Shown: positions 17,225 through 26,278, numbered from the stretch's first letter. The stretch is 64,000 nucleotides of DNA from Ignisphaera aggregans DSM 17230 (GCA_000145985.1 CP002098.1:1177123-1241122); one strand, 5' to 3'. Made by a program: numbers and translations. Notes: a model not told the origin generated them from the sequence alone.

Positions 17225-18913
17225 TCATAGATTACATAACTACACTTATATACAAATTCATCAACAGATTTTATACTAGAGCCTCTAATGTTAGATGCAA
17301 TATTATAAAACCTGGTATATATAAATGTAGCAATGGAGAAAAAGAGCAAATCCTTGCTCTTTTCACCTTTACTAATAGTATGCATATAGAAGATCTAAGT
17401 AATGAAGATGTAGTATATATATTAAGGAAACTTCTGAATTCTCTATATATACAAGGCTGTAGAGTTTCCATATATACATCCCTAGAACCTGTGGATATAG
17501 AGAAATATTTATCTGAGTTAAATAGGAAACTACAAATGAAATTAATAGAACTTGAACTAGATAAAGCTAATACTAAGCTAAGAAGTGATGTTGAAAGAAT
17601 TATTGAAACTAAACGTAAAATACTTAGGAATATACCTCCTATATCCATAGAAAACATTGTAGCACTAACATGTAAGACAGATAAGGAATACATACTCTTG
17701 AATGCTATTGAAAAAATACCCTCAGCATTGAAATCCGCATTTGGTATCAATACTAAACCAGTAATAGATATGTTCCTGGCATCATCAATAGCCAATTTTT
17801 GTACTACAAAAACATTTACCATCTAGAAAAATATTATTAGATTCTGCCATATATCTATATCCTCTATTAACTACAGACGGAGATATAGATAATAGAAATG
17901 AAAATTGTATATATCTAGGCATAAACCCTGAACTTGGAAACAGAATAACATGGTGTATTAACCAGACATTTACAGCACACGCCTTTATAGTAGGACCAAG
18001 TGGTTCAGGTAAAACAATTTCATTAGCAACTATAGCATCTAGATTCAACAATACATTCAGATCTAAAGTAATAGTGTTTGATATTAAAGATGAATATAGG
18101 TTTCTTCTAAAACTATTTAACTTAGAACATAAATATGTAGATCTATTAAAAACACCTATACCACTATGTTATTGTAATGAAGATAAAGATTCAACTGAAA
18201 AAAGAATAAATATGTTTATCAACATAGTCTCTAAGGCATACTCAATATCTCCTATGAATAGAAGATTCTTACGAGAGTATCTACATTATTTATGTAGTCA
18301 TTGTTTACCAATAGAAACTCTATATGATATAGAGCATATTGATAGTTCATTAGGCGATGTTATAAACGATATAGCATCTAGTTTCGCTATATACACTGAA
18401 AAATCTTTTGATCCATTAATATATATGACGAATAATAACATCATATTTAATTTAAAATCCTTATTTCTAAGAAGTAGAGCTCTTAGTGCTATAACCATAT
18501 TCTATATAATGACTCAATTATTATCAACTCAAAGTATAGCAGTAAATACCCCTCCAAGATATGTAATAATATTAGATGAACTATGGTATATAGTTCCTCA
18601 TATTATCGATGACCTAATCAATATGTTATCAAGATACTCAAGAAGCTATGGAATATCAATACTTATGTCAACACAGAATATTGATGACATTAATCCATAT
18701 ACCGATGCTATTATAGGAAACTGTGGTATGATCTTAGCACTTTCATCACAGTCATATAGTTATTGGCTTAGAATCAGTAGATATTTAAATATATCGAAAC
18801 GAATGATAGAAAAAGCATTGAAATTCTCTGACCAGGGTACTGGAATTATTAGGGTATATCCCTACTATACACCAAGTCTAATATATATAGATCCTTTGGA
18901 GAGTGATGCATAA
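17221..18913 (+). CDS. VirB4/HerA-superfamily ATPase, needing a +1 frame change between its N-terminal and motor domains
   Basis: The first frame (17221-17826) encodes an ~195-residue N-terminal domain. The motor lies in the +1 frame: Walker A GPSGSGKT (around 18000), VIVFDIKDEY, Walker B YVIILDELWYI, and STQNIDD (the conserved Gln motif of HerA/VirB4 ATPases). The motor frame has no usable start before 18074, which is downstream of Walker A, so a separate gene cannot encode a working ATPase. Frames can be exchanged only between 17792 and 17824, where T5 and A5 runs occur. Removing one A gives CTTKHLPSRK. The composite has about 563 residues. It is coupled to the 806-residue gene. Confidence 0.7.
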
Positions 18914-19002
18914 TATTAGATATTAAAATATACATTCATTAATTGATCATTATTTAGCCTAAAGCCTTAAGTTGTGTGTTGAAACAAAACAGATTCCTAT
19001 TT

Positions 19003-19674
19003 CTACTTCTCTCTACCAAGATCTTCATATATCTCCTTAGGAGCGATTAGCCTAGCACCACGACTAGCTTCATGTCTCTTCTTAAGCTTTCTCTCCTTGT
19101 ACTTCTTCCTCCATTTATGTTTATGTGTTTCCTTAAGTCCTCTTAGAGATATCAATCCTCTCATCTTTCTACCTGCAGATGTCTTTCCTCTAAAGACTCT
19201 CCCTCTCTGACTTGGGTGTGTTATCCAATTTAGGTCAGGATCATTTATTATTGCTGGATGATGTGGGTCTACTAGTATAACTTCATAGAATTTATAGAGA
19301 CCATCCTCCCCAACATAATAACTGTTTAACACTTCAAGATTTCTATATTTTCTAGCTGCTCTTTCTTCTGCTATTAATCTAAGACTCTTCCTTGGGGCAT
19401 GGCCATAAATACCCATTCTCTTTGGTCTTCTACCAGATCTTGGACGAGGCTTTCTAAGTCCTCCTTTTCTAACTCTTACTCTAACAACAATAATACCTGG
19501 TTTGGCTTTATATCCAAGTCTTCTAGCTCTATCTATTCTTGTTGGTTTCTCTATTCTAACAATTGATGGCTCTCTACGCCATTTAATCAATCTTTGCTTC
19601 ATTAGTAATCCATGCTCACCTTCATATGGGCGTTTCCATAGGAGTGCCATATAGGCGTACATAGATTTAGCCAT
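19003..19674 (-). CDS. rpl15e: ribosomal protein eL15 (L15e)
   Basis: A 223-residue basic protein beginning [19 protein letters not shown], with [30 protein letters not shown] and a Lys/Arg-rich tail. This is the full L15e pattern of the archaeal/eukaryotic large ribosomal subunit. Archaeal L15e is often next to the DUF54/RNase P genes, as here (across the divergent GTPase gene). Confidence 0.95.
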   Translation of the reverse strand: MAKSMYAYMALLWKRPYEGEHGLLMKQRLIKWRREPSIVRIEKPTRIDRARRLGYKAKPGIIVVRVRVRKGGLRKPRPRSGRRPKRMGIYGHAPRKSLRLIAEERAARKYRNLEVLNSYYVGEDGLYKFYEVILVDPHHPAIINDPDLNWITHPSQRGRVFRGKTSAGRKMRGLISLRGLKETHKHKWRKKYKERKLKKRHEASRGARLIAPKEIYEDLGREK

Positions 19675-19772
19675 ATCCTTCTCCTTAATATATCTTCACT
19701 TCTAGATACTTTCACTAAAATCTTAACAGATTTTAAGCTGTAATGAATATTCTTACTTAGGATAGGTGAAGA

Positions 19773-20996
19773 ATTATAGCTCCTCCAAAAATAACAATAG
19801 GATTACTGGGTAAGACAAATGTGGGTAAGTCAACATTCTTTTCTGCAGCTACAATGATTCCCGTAAAAATTGAGAATAGACCTTTCGTAACACTAGAGCC
19901 ACATGTAGGAATCTCCTATGTCAGAAAACGCTGTATTCATCCAGATCTAGGATTACCAAAATGCACTCCTGTAAATTCTCTGTGTATCAGAAATGAACGA
20001 TTTATCCCTGTAACACTTGTTGACCTCCCTGGACTTGTTAAAGATGCACACAAGGGCAGAGGACTTGGTAATAAGTTCCTAGATGCAATAAGGCAAGCTG
20101 ATGCCCTAATCCATGTTGTTGATGCCTCTGGTTCTACAGATGAAGATGGTAGAACTGTAAAGCCTGGGTTTAGAAATCCATTAGAGGATATCATAACTAT
20201 AGAACATGAATACGAAGAGTGGATGTATACAATAATTTCACGTGATTGGCAAAGATTTGCAAGAGCTCTAGATACTATGAATCCTAGCGAAGTTGTAGAA
20301 GCTCTTGCACAAAGGTTATCAGGTTTATCGATCCGAAGAGAACATGTAGCTAAAGCTTTAGCTATTAGTAAACTTGAGAATACAAAACCTTCAAGTTGGA
20401 GAGAAGAAGAGCTTAGGCTTTTTATACATAGCTTAAGGGTTATAGCCAAACCAATAATTATAGCTGCTAATAAGATAGATATACCTGAAGCAAGAGACAT
20501 ATTGAAGGAGCTATATAGAGAACTAAGTGATAGAATAATAGTACCTGTAACATCTTTGGGAGAGCTTCTTCTAAGGAGATTAGTAGAGAAGGGAGCTATA
20601 GAATATCTACCTGGAGATAATACATTTATCATTAAGGATAGCTCTAAACTTACACAACAAGAGCTAAAGGCATTGTCAATAATTGAAGAAATATTTAAAA
20701 TCTATGGTGGAACAGGTGTACAGAAGGCTATAAATGAAACTGTTTTCACAGGTCTTAATATGATTGCTGTATATCCTGTTGAAGATCCAAATACATATAC
20801 AGATAAGAAAGGAAACATCTTACCTGATGTTTATCTTGTGCCCCAGGGAACTAAGGCTATAGATCTTGCATATATGGTTCATACAGATCTAGGTAAAGCT
20901 TTTCTATATGCTATAAATGTTAGAACAAAACAGAGGTTAGGAAAAGAATACATACTTAAAGATAATGATGTGATAAAGATTGTTGCAGCTACTTAA
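19773..20996 (+). CDS. OBG/YchF-type GTPase with C-terminal TGS domain; non-standard start codon
   Basis: G1 is GLLGKTNVGKST, G3 DLPGL, G4 ANKID, and the C-terminal TGS domain spans ~residues 320-400 (VYLVPQGTKAIDLAYMVH). The frame is closed by a TGA at 19767-19769, and between it and the P-loop there is no ATG, GTG or TTG; the first GTG lies inside G1 and cannot be the start. A GGTGA ribosome binding site (19765-19769) stands 3 bases before ATT (19773) and 6 before ATA (19776). I therefore place the start at ATT/ATA. An alternative is a GTG at 19767 plus one frame change. The role is probably ribosome-associated, as for YchF. Confidence 0.85.
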   Translation: MIAPPKITIGLLGKTNVGKSTFFSAATMIPVKIENRPFVTLEPHVGISYVRKRCIHPDLGLPKCTPVNSLCIRNERFIPVTLVDLPGLVKDAHKGRGLGNKFLDAIRQADALIHVVDASGSTDEDGRTVKPGFRNPLEDIITIEHEYEEWMYTIISRDWQRFARALDTMNPSEVVEALAQRLSGLSIRREHVAKALAISKLENTKPSSWREEELRLFIHSLRVIAKPIIIAANKIDIPEARDILKELYRELSDRIIVPVTSLGELLLRRLVEKGAIEYLPGDNTFIIKDSSKLTQQELKALSIIEEIFKIYGGTGVQKAINETVFTGLNMIAVYPVEDPNTYTDKKGNILPDVYLVPQGTKAIDLAYMVHTDLGKAFLYAINVRTKQRLGKEYILKDNDVIKIVAAT

Positions 20997-21008
20997 TAGG
21001 TGATTAAA

Positions 21009-21494
21009 GTGAGAAGAGATATAGAGGTTACAGAGATAACTATAACAACGCATTGTCATGCCACAGAAGATATAGAGAAGGTGAAGAAGGCTTTTTTAAA
21101 TGTAATTCCAAGAGAATTACATGGATCTACAAAGATAGATATTGAGGTTTTACACGGATATTATGGAAATCCTATCACCAAACTTAAATCGAGATTTAAA
21201 AATAATGAAGCTATACAAGTTCTAAAACATATATTATCACTACTTAGTAAATCCGATATTTCCTATATTTTATCATCTCTTGAATTAAGATATTATAAGA
21301 AAAGCAATAAGATCTATCTTAGATTGGATAAACAAGCGGCATACCTAGGTAGATTAGCATTATATGAAGGAGATGATGCTATAGTAGTAGAAATTTCCTT
21401 CTCGGTATTAAAATCATTAGAGGCTGTTAAAGAATACATAAATAGATTGTATATGGAGCTTCAAAATGTTGATAGATCTATTTCTAGCAGTTGA
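21009..21494 (+). CDS. DUF54 / COG1325 RNA-binding protein, exosome/RNase P neighbourhood
   Basis: The GTG at 21009 is five bases after GGTGA and is preferred over the GTG within that site (21000). About 161 residues: TEITITTHCHATEDIEKVKKAFLNV and EVLHGYYGNPI are typical of the PF01877 RNA-binding family that is conserved beside RNase P and exosome genes in archaea. The 3' end overlaps the next gene by 29 bases, which indicates translational coupling. Confidence 0.85.
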   Translation: MRRDIEVTEITITTHCHATEDIEKVKKAFLNVIPRELHGSTKIDIEVLHGYYGNPITKLKSRFKNNEAIQVLKHILSLLSKSDISYILSSLELRYYKKSNKIYLRLDKQAAYLGRLALYEGDDAIVVEISFSVLKSLEAVKEYINRLYMELQNVDRSISSS

Positions 21495-22113
21495 TAATTG
21501 TAAAGAACTTTTAAAGTATTTAGCTATTGAAGATTCAGCATATATTATAGGGTTAAATAGAAATGTATTGGAATGTCTTATAGATCTACAGCCAAAGGAT
21601 AGAGATATTGTCCTCATTCCAAGAGCTATTATGGAGATTTCCAATGAGAATTTAGATTATGTGTTAAAAAATACTAGGTATAGCATCCTAGGACTCATAC
21701 CACAGGAGTTATCAGTTGCAAGAAGATTAGCAAAAATAAAAAGGACTCTTACTTTAGTTAATAATCCAAATAATATAAAGTTTATGAATGAAGAACAAGT
21801 AAACTTCATGGCTCAATCTCCCTCAAAGAAATTCATAGAGATACATCTTCTTGGATATATGAAATTGATAGTAAAGAGTAGTAGTACTGTTGAAAAACTA
21901 CTTAATACTCTAGGTAATACTATTGAAAATGCACTTAAGCTAGATGTTGGTATAGTGGTGTCCTCTGCTAGTACCTATAAAGATTTAATACTTCCTATAC
22001 ATATGGATGTCTTTCTATATGCATTAGGTTTTACTAAGCGTGAAAGAAGATTAATTTTAGAGGTATATCCTATGGAACTTCTAGATATTTGGATGAAAAA
22101 TGGAGTTGATTAA
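21466..22113 (+). CDS. rnp3: RNase P protein component 3 (Rpp30 homologue)
   Basis: 215 residues, overlapping the genes on both sides. The C-terminal part (GIVVSSASTYKDLILPIHMDVFLYALGF ... YPMELLDIW) matches the final strands and helices of the Rpp30 TIM-barrel. The N-terminal DLFLAVDNCKELLKYL is divergent. The gene order DUF54-Rnp3-Rnp2 is the usual archaeal arrangement and adds weight. It supports the RNase P RNA in tRNA 5' processing. Confidence 0.7.
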   Translation: MLIDLFLAVDNCKELLKYLAIEDSAYIIGLNRNVLECLIDLQPKDRDIVLIPRAIMEISNENLDYVLKNTRYSILGLIPQELSVARRLAKIKRTLTLVNNPNNIKFMNEEQVNFMAQSPSKKFIEIHLLGYMKLIVKSSSTVEKLLNTLGNTIENALKLDVGIVVSSASTYKDLILPIHMDVFLYALGFTKRERRLILEVYPMELLDIWMKNGVD

Positions 22114-22582
22114 TATGCTAATGGACTTACTTCCACTGATTCTCTCCATAGTAGCTATAGCTATTGCCATCATATCTATAGTAACAATCAGATATATTTA
22201 TAGATATTTGTACAACCTTTTAGAGGAATTAGATATCTCTACAATCATTTCGAGGAAGAAGAGTAAAAGAGTTAAGAGGTATATTGCGATAAAAATTTTG
22301 TGTCCTGAGGAAACAGATATTGTTACCTATATTAAATCTCTCTCAAGAGATATCAATGAATTATTAGGACCTATAGGAAGAATTAGGTGTGGAGTTACAT
22401 TAATATCTTTTAGAGCTGATAAGAGGAGAGCTATATTAAGGGTAGTGGGTTATAGTGAGTGTGTTAAACATGTTCTTCTAATATTATCAATACAACATCT
22501 ATTAAAAAATCAATGCATTGCTATTCCCATTAAAACTTCAGGGCTTTTGACAAGGATTAGAAAATTTGTTGGGTATAAGTAG
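22100..22582 (+). CDS. rnp2: RNase P protein component 2 (Pop5 homologue) with an N-terminal membrane segment
   Basis: 160 residues. Residues ~58-160 show the Pop5 pattern: RYIAIKILCPEE, a central GRIRCGVTLISFRADKRRAILRV, and the terminal TSGLLTRIRKF. In front of this is an unusual hydrophobic stretch, LLPLILSIVAIAIAIISIVTI (~residues 10-30), that looks like a transmembrane helix. No ATG separates the two parts; a TTG after the helix (LYNLLEE) is the only alternative start. It overlaps rnp3 by 14 bases. Confidence 0.72.
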   Translation: MELINMLMDLLPLILSIVAIAIAIISIVTIRYIYRYLYNLLEELDISTIISRKKSKRVKRYIAIKILCPEETDIVTYIKSLSRDINELLGPIGRIRCGVTLISFRADKRRAILRVVGYSECVKHVLLILSIQHLLKNQCIAIPIKTSGLLTRIRKFVGYK

Positions 22583-22590
22583 ATAGTAAT

Positions 22591-22929
22591 CTATTTAGAG
22601 GGTCTTATTTCTAATTTATCAATCAATTCATTGAGTAGCTTCAATGCCTTAAAATAGTTCTCTTTACCCATATCTGTTAGCCTATATAATGTCTCTCCAC
22701 CAATATTCTCCCTTTTCAGTAACCCTTCGGAGGTCATCCCATAAATAACCCTATATACAGTTATTGTAGAGGGTTTAAATCTAAATCTTTCTTCAATTTC
22801 CTTCTTAATATCATATGCTTTAAGTGGTTCATTTTCCAGTAGTACTCTTGCTATATATAGCCATAATACCTCTATGGTAATCTTTCTTTTTAGTCTTCTT
22901 AGAGCTCTTGAACTCATTTTTCTACACAA
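22591..22929 (-). CDS. PadR-family transcriptional regulator
   Basis: 112 residues with a winged helix: EVLWLYIARVLLENEPLKAYDIKKEIEE, then FKPSTITVYRVIYGMTSEGLLKREN and a wing GGETLYRLTDMGKE, matching PadR-like regulators. It is divergent from the inositol-phosphate synthase gene across a ~60-base gap, so it may control that gene; there is no direct evidence. Confidence 0.8.
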   Translation of the reverse strand: MCRKMSSRALRRLKRKITIEVLWLYIARVLLENEPLKAYDIKKEIEERFRFKPSTITVYRVIYGMTSEGLLKRENIGGETLYRLTDMGKENYFKALKLLNELIDKLEIRPSK

Positions 22930-22992
22930 ATCCTTTAGATCTAAATATAAAGACTTATATATTTCTCTGGAGAAATATTTCTGGGTGTAAAT

Positions 22993-24120
22993 ATGATTAG
23001 AATTGGAATTATTGGTGTAGGAAATATAGCATCAATGTTAATACAATCTATAGAATATTATAAGAATAATCATGGCATCCCCGGAATAATACATGAGATA
23101 ATTGGCGGCTATAAGGTAGGAGATTTGGATGTGGTCTATGCTATTGATATATCAAGGGAAAAGGTAGGTAAGGATATTTCTGAAGCAATATTTGCAAGAC
23201 CTAACATTACACCAAAATTTGTTGAAATGGATAAGAAAGGTGTTATAGTTAGAATGGGTAGGATTTTAGATGGTGTAGCAGACCATATGATCGAAGATTT
23301 TATGCCTGCTAATGAAAAAGAGCCATCGATAGAAGAGCTTGTGAATGAACTTAGAGATGCTAAAGTTGATGTGTTAATAAACTTGTTACCTGTAGGAAGT
23401 GCACAAGCCTCTAGATTCTATGCTAAGGTTGCCGCTATGGCAGGTGTAGCATTTATTAACTCTATACCAGAATTCATAGCCAGTGATAAGGAGTATTGTA
23501 AGCTTTTCGAAGAAAATTCATCGCTTATCCTAGGAGATGATATTAAAGGTCAACTAGGTTCAACTATTGTTCATAGAACTCTGGCAAGCCTAATATCTAT
23601 GAGAGGTGGTGAGATTGTAGAATCATATCAATTAAATATTGGTGGAAATACAGACTTTAAGAATATGGTTGATATCTCTAGACTTACAAGTAAGAAGATA
23701 AGTAAGACTATGGCCGTGGCATCTACACAGCCAAGTCCAGAGGAAATAGCAGAAAAGATTTTTGCAGGTCCCAGTGGATATATTCCATTTCTTGGAAATA
23801 CAAAGGTATCATATATCTATATAAAAGCTAAGATGTTCATGGGACTACCTGTAACAATAGATCTAAAGTTAACAGTAGATGATAAGGCTATGGCTACACC
23901 AATACTCATAGATGCTATAAGAATTGCAAAGGTATTAAAGGATAGAGGTATCTATGGTTGTCCTGATTGGGCTTCTGCACCCTACTTTAAACATCCTCCA
24001 AGGCAGGCTAAAAGCGATGAAGAAGCATTGCTAAGGCTATATATGAAACTTGAAAATCTTGGCATAGAGATCTATCCAAAACGTTTACCAATACTAGACC
24101 TACTATCATTAAAGCTATAA
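22993..24120 (+). CDS. ino1: myo-inositol-1-phosphate synthase
   Basis: 375 residues: N-terminal NAD-binding GIIGVGNIASMLIQ, then KVGDLDVVYAIDIS, LINLLPVGSAQASRFYA, LGDDIKGQLGSTIVHR and QLNIGGNTDFKNM, the diagnostic series of inositol-3-phosphate synthases. It converts glucose 6-phosphate to inositol phosphate, the head-group precursor for archaeal phosphoinositol lipids and di-inositol phosphate. The length is that of the short archaeal form. Confidence 0.95.
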   Translation: MIRIGIIGVGNIASMLIQSIEYYKNNHGIPGIIHEIIGGYKVGDLDVVYAIDISREKVGKDISEAIFARPNITPKFVEMDKKGVIVRMGRILDGVADHMIEDFMPANEKEPSIEELVNELRDAKVDVLINLLPVGSAQASRFYAKVAAMAGVAFINSIPEFIASDKEYCKLFEENSSLILGDDIKGQLGSTIVHRTLASLISMRGGEIVESYQLNIGGNTDFKNMVDISRLTSKKISKTMAVASTQPSPEEIAEKIFAGPSGYIPFLGNTKVSYIYIKAKMFMGLPVTIDLKLTVDDKAMATPILIDAIRIAKVLKDRGIYGCPDWASAPYFKHPPRQAKSDEEALLRLYMKLENLGIEIYPKRLPILDLLSLKL

Positions 24121-24437
24121 CGATATTCTATAGCTCCAAATATATTCTAATTAATTATATTAAGCATTGCAACAATATATGATGAACCACTATATTTTGT
24201 GCTTATTATTCCTCTAACAATAAATAATTCTAAGAGATGATGAAGCCGCTCCAATCATTGCAAGAACTGTGATGAACCTGCGACGAACTGATTCTTGAAC
24301 AGTCTCCCAACTTCCCTAGCTATGGCACTATATGTTTATTAGAGAGGAGCTTAATGTAAAAACAAAGTGTTTAGTAAGATAATAGATCTTGGATAAGAAA
24401 AAGATTGTGTAAAATATATGAGGTTGGAGTAGACTAG
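24121..24437. other. gene-free stretch holding one sRNA
   Basis: 317 bases between the inositol synthase and the convergent THUMP methyltransferase. Apart from the C/D-box sRNA at 24233-24296 I see AT-rich sequence without open frames. Confidence 0.6.
24233..24296 (+). ncRNA. C/D-box guide sRNA candidate
   Basis: C box ATGATGA (24237-24243), C' box GTGATGA (24269-24275), 12-nt guide ACCTGCGACGAA, D box CTGA (24288-24291). The C'-guide-D half is perfect. The D' box in the first half is not recognisable (25 bases lie between C and C'). Short complementary ends flank the boxes. The target is not identified. Confidence 0.7.
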
Positions 24438-25658
24438 CTAGTTTATAAAATCTATTCTATAGATATAGGATGGTAATGTACCGTGAATAATCTTTATCTT
24501 GTTTACGACTATATCTGATATGCTATCAATAACTCTTTGTGTTACTCTTATAGCTGATGTTATAAATACAGCTCTTCTAAAGTTACTATCCTTGAGTATC
24601 TGTAATAGTTTTAGATATAGATCAAAAAGCTTACCAGGCTTCATTCTATGTCCATATGGAGGATTAAATATAGCTAAATCTATCTGTACACCAAATTCAT
24701 GTTCAATTGATTTTATTATCGGTATTACTTCTAATGCATTCCTAGAGATAAATAGTGTTATATCGTCTACTCCCATATTCTTAGCATTTATAATAGCTCC
24801 CTCTACAAACTTAGGATTGATGTCTATCCCTATATACCTTCTATCAACATCAATATTAGGTCTATCTCTACATAATCTCTTAATATGTTCCACTACTTCA
24901 GCATGTATTCTTTCAAGAACCTTTATATTTATAGCATTAATATTGATACAAGGAACCTCTACCCCTTTAGCAATTAACGCTGCCTCTATTGGTATAGTTC
25001 CACTGCCACACATAGGATCAACAATACCAATTTCAGGTCGCCATTCTGCATATCTAAGCATAGCCGCTGCTATAGATGATTTGAGAGAAGCTGGATGATA
25101 AAACAATCTATTTCTTATATGTAGAGATCTTCTAGTAAGTGCTAAACCCACTAAGAGTCTATCATTGTTTAACTCAGTATATATCTCGATATCTGGATTA
25201 TCTAGATTCACCTTTAGCCTAACTCCTCTAGAAGCCATATAGCTATCTATAACAGCTTGACCAGCAACTCTAGCAATATCTATACTTGTAAATGTGTGTT
25301 GCCCTATCCTTTCTGATCTAATAGCAAAACTTTCATGAGGATATATAGTATGTGAAAAGTCTATAGATCTAATAACATTATAGATCTTGTCAAGAGAATC
25401 AATATTGTTGGAGATGAATAGAAGAAGATATATATTATTAACTATCCTAGATCTAAATACATTTGCAATTCTATCATTAGAAATTGTTATAAAGACTCTA
25501 CCAGGAAACATATAGTAATTATCAATATCTACAAGACTAGATATTTCATCAAGAAGCAACGTCTCTAAACCTGTATCACATGTTAATAGCAATGTTACTT
25601 TGTCAGACAGCCACCGCCACCTCATCACTCGGGAGCGGTCGGGATTAACATCATCCAC
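24438..25658 (-). CDS. THUMP-domain RNA (guanine-N2) methyltransferase, Trm14/RlmL-like
   Basis: 406 residues. An N-terminal ferredoxin-like/THUMP region (~residues 20-190; LLLTCDTGLETLLLDEI, IRSERIGQHTFTSIDIARVAGQ) precedes a Rossmann methyltransferase with DPMCGSGTIPIEAAL (motif I) and FNPPYGHRM (the NPPY motif for exocyclic amino methylation). Archaeal members methylate G6 of tRNA (Trm14) or related sites. An ATG at 25625 is a likely alternative start. It lies just before tRNA-Leu, in the same orientation. Confidence 0.88.
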   Translation of the reverse strand: MDDVNPDRSRVMRWRWLSDKVTLLLTCDTGLETLLLDEISSLVDIDNYYMFPGRVFITISNDRIANVFRSRIVNNIYLLLFISNNIDSLDKIYNVIRSIDFSHTIYPHESFAIRSERIGQHTFTSIDIARVAGQAVIDSYMASRGVRLKVNLDNPDIEIYTELNNDRLLVGLALTRRSLHIRNRLFYHPASLKSSIAAAMLRYAEWRPEIGIVDPMCGSGTIPIEAALIAKGVEVPCININAINIKVLERIHAEVVEHIKRLCRDRPNIDVDRRYIGIDINPKFVEGAIINAKNMGVDDITLFISRNALEVIPIIKSIEHEFGVQIDLAIFNPPYGHRMKPGKLFDLYLKLLQILKDSNFRRAVFITSAIRVTQRVIDSISDIVVNKIKIIHGTLPSYIYRIDFIN

Positions 25659-25682
25659 ATCAATATCTCAAATCTGTAATAG

Positions 25683-25767
25683 TGCGGGGGGTGGGATTTG
25701 AACCCACGCAGGCCTTCGCCAGCGGGTCTTAAGCCCGCCCCCTTTGACCTAGCTCGGGCACCCCCGC
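25683..25767 (-). tRNA. tRNA-Leu (UAA)
   Basis: Class II tRNA with acceptor GCGGGGG/CCCCCGC, anticodon stem GCGGG/CCCGC and loop CTTAAGA (UAA), a long variable arm TGGCGAAGGCC and T-arm GGTTCAAATCC. 85 nt, CCA not encoded. Confidence 0.93.
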
Positions 25768-25877
25768 ACACTAATATCTTTAATGTCTCTCTGTATCTCT
25801 GAGTTTATAAGTATTGTGAAGAAGGTTTATGAGTTTTATTAGCCATTAACATTTTATAACACTTCTCGATAATTATT

Positions 25878-26076
25878 AAATTTCAAAGTACTCCCTCCCA
25901 ATAATAAATAATAGGAATTCCTAAATCTGTACTTTGAATTTTGTTGAATACATAGGTATATGAAGAAGTATAGATAAAGTGGAGAAAATATAGAGACACT
26001 AAATTTCGTAATGTCTATGTCTACAAAAACTAAGAATGTTGTTAAGACTTCATACCTATACCTTTGTATTCTATGT
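25878..26076. repeat. two neighbouring inverted repeats between tRNA-Leu and tRNA-Ile
   Basis: First: AAATTTCAAAGTAC (25878-25891) against GTACTTTGAATTT (25929-25941), with one bulged base and a 37-base loop. Second, less perfect: GAATACATAGGTATATGAAG (from 25946) against the complement of CTTCATACCTATACCTTTG near 26049-26067. No open frame lies in the 339-base gap. This could be structured RNA or the remains of a small mobile element. Confidence 0.5.
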
Positions 26077-26106
26077 AATTAGATACTAAAAGAATGCTGA
26101 AATACA

Positions 26107-26180
26107 TGGGCCCGGGGGGATTTGAACCCCCGACCTCCCGGTTATCAGCCGGGCGCTCTGCCAGACTGAGCTACGGGCCC
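26107..26180 (-). tRNA. tRNA-Ile (GAU)
   Basis: Acceptor GGGCCCG/CGGGCCC, anticodon stem CCCGG/CCGGG with loop CTGATAA (GAU), and T-arm GGTTCAAATCC. 74 nt; CCA not encoded. Confidence 0.93.
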
Positions 26181-26225
26181 AGCTCTATATCTCTTAGAGC
26201 TCTAGTAATAAATCTTTTTGTTTAT

Positions 26226-26278
26226 GCTCAGTTCTACAATGGTTCATCATTTATCAGGCCGCCCATCGTTCAGCATAG
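26226..26278 (-). ncRNA. C/D-box guide sRNA candidate
   Basis: Minus-strand order: C ATGCTGA (26276-26270, one mismatch), 12-nt guide ACGATGGGCGGC, D' CTGA (26257-26254), 3-nt spacer, C' ATGATGA (26250-26244), 12-nt guide ACCATTGTAGAA, D CTGA (26231-26228). Both half-units have the exact archaeal spacing. It lies ~45 bases upstream of the tRNA-Ile gene, in the same orientation. Confidence 0.8.

Noticed and set aside
18074..18913. Separate ATPase gene starting at GTG 18074
   Set aside because: That start would cut off Walker A, which is encoded directly upstream in the same frame; it is part of the longer interrupted gene.
24438..25098. 199-aa plus-strand ORF at 24499-25098
   Set aside because: It is a long antisense shadow of the THUMP methyltransferase, with no ribosome binding site.
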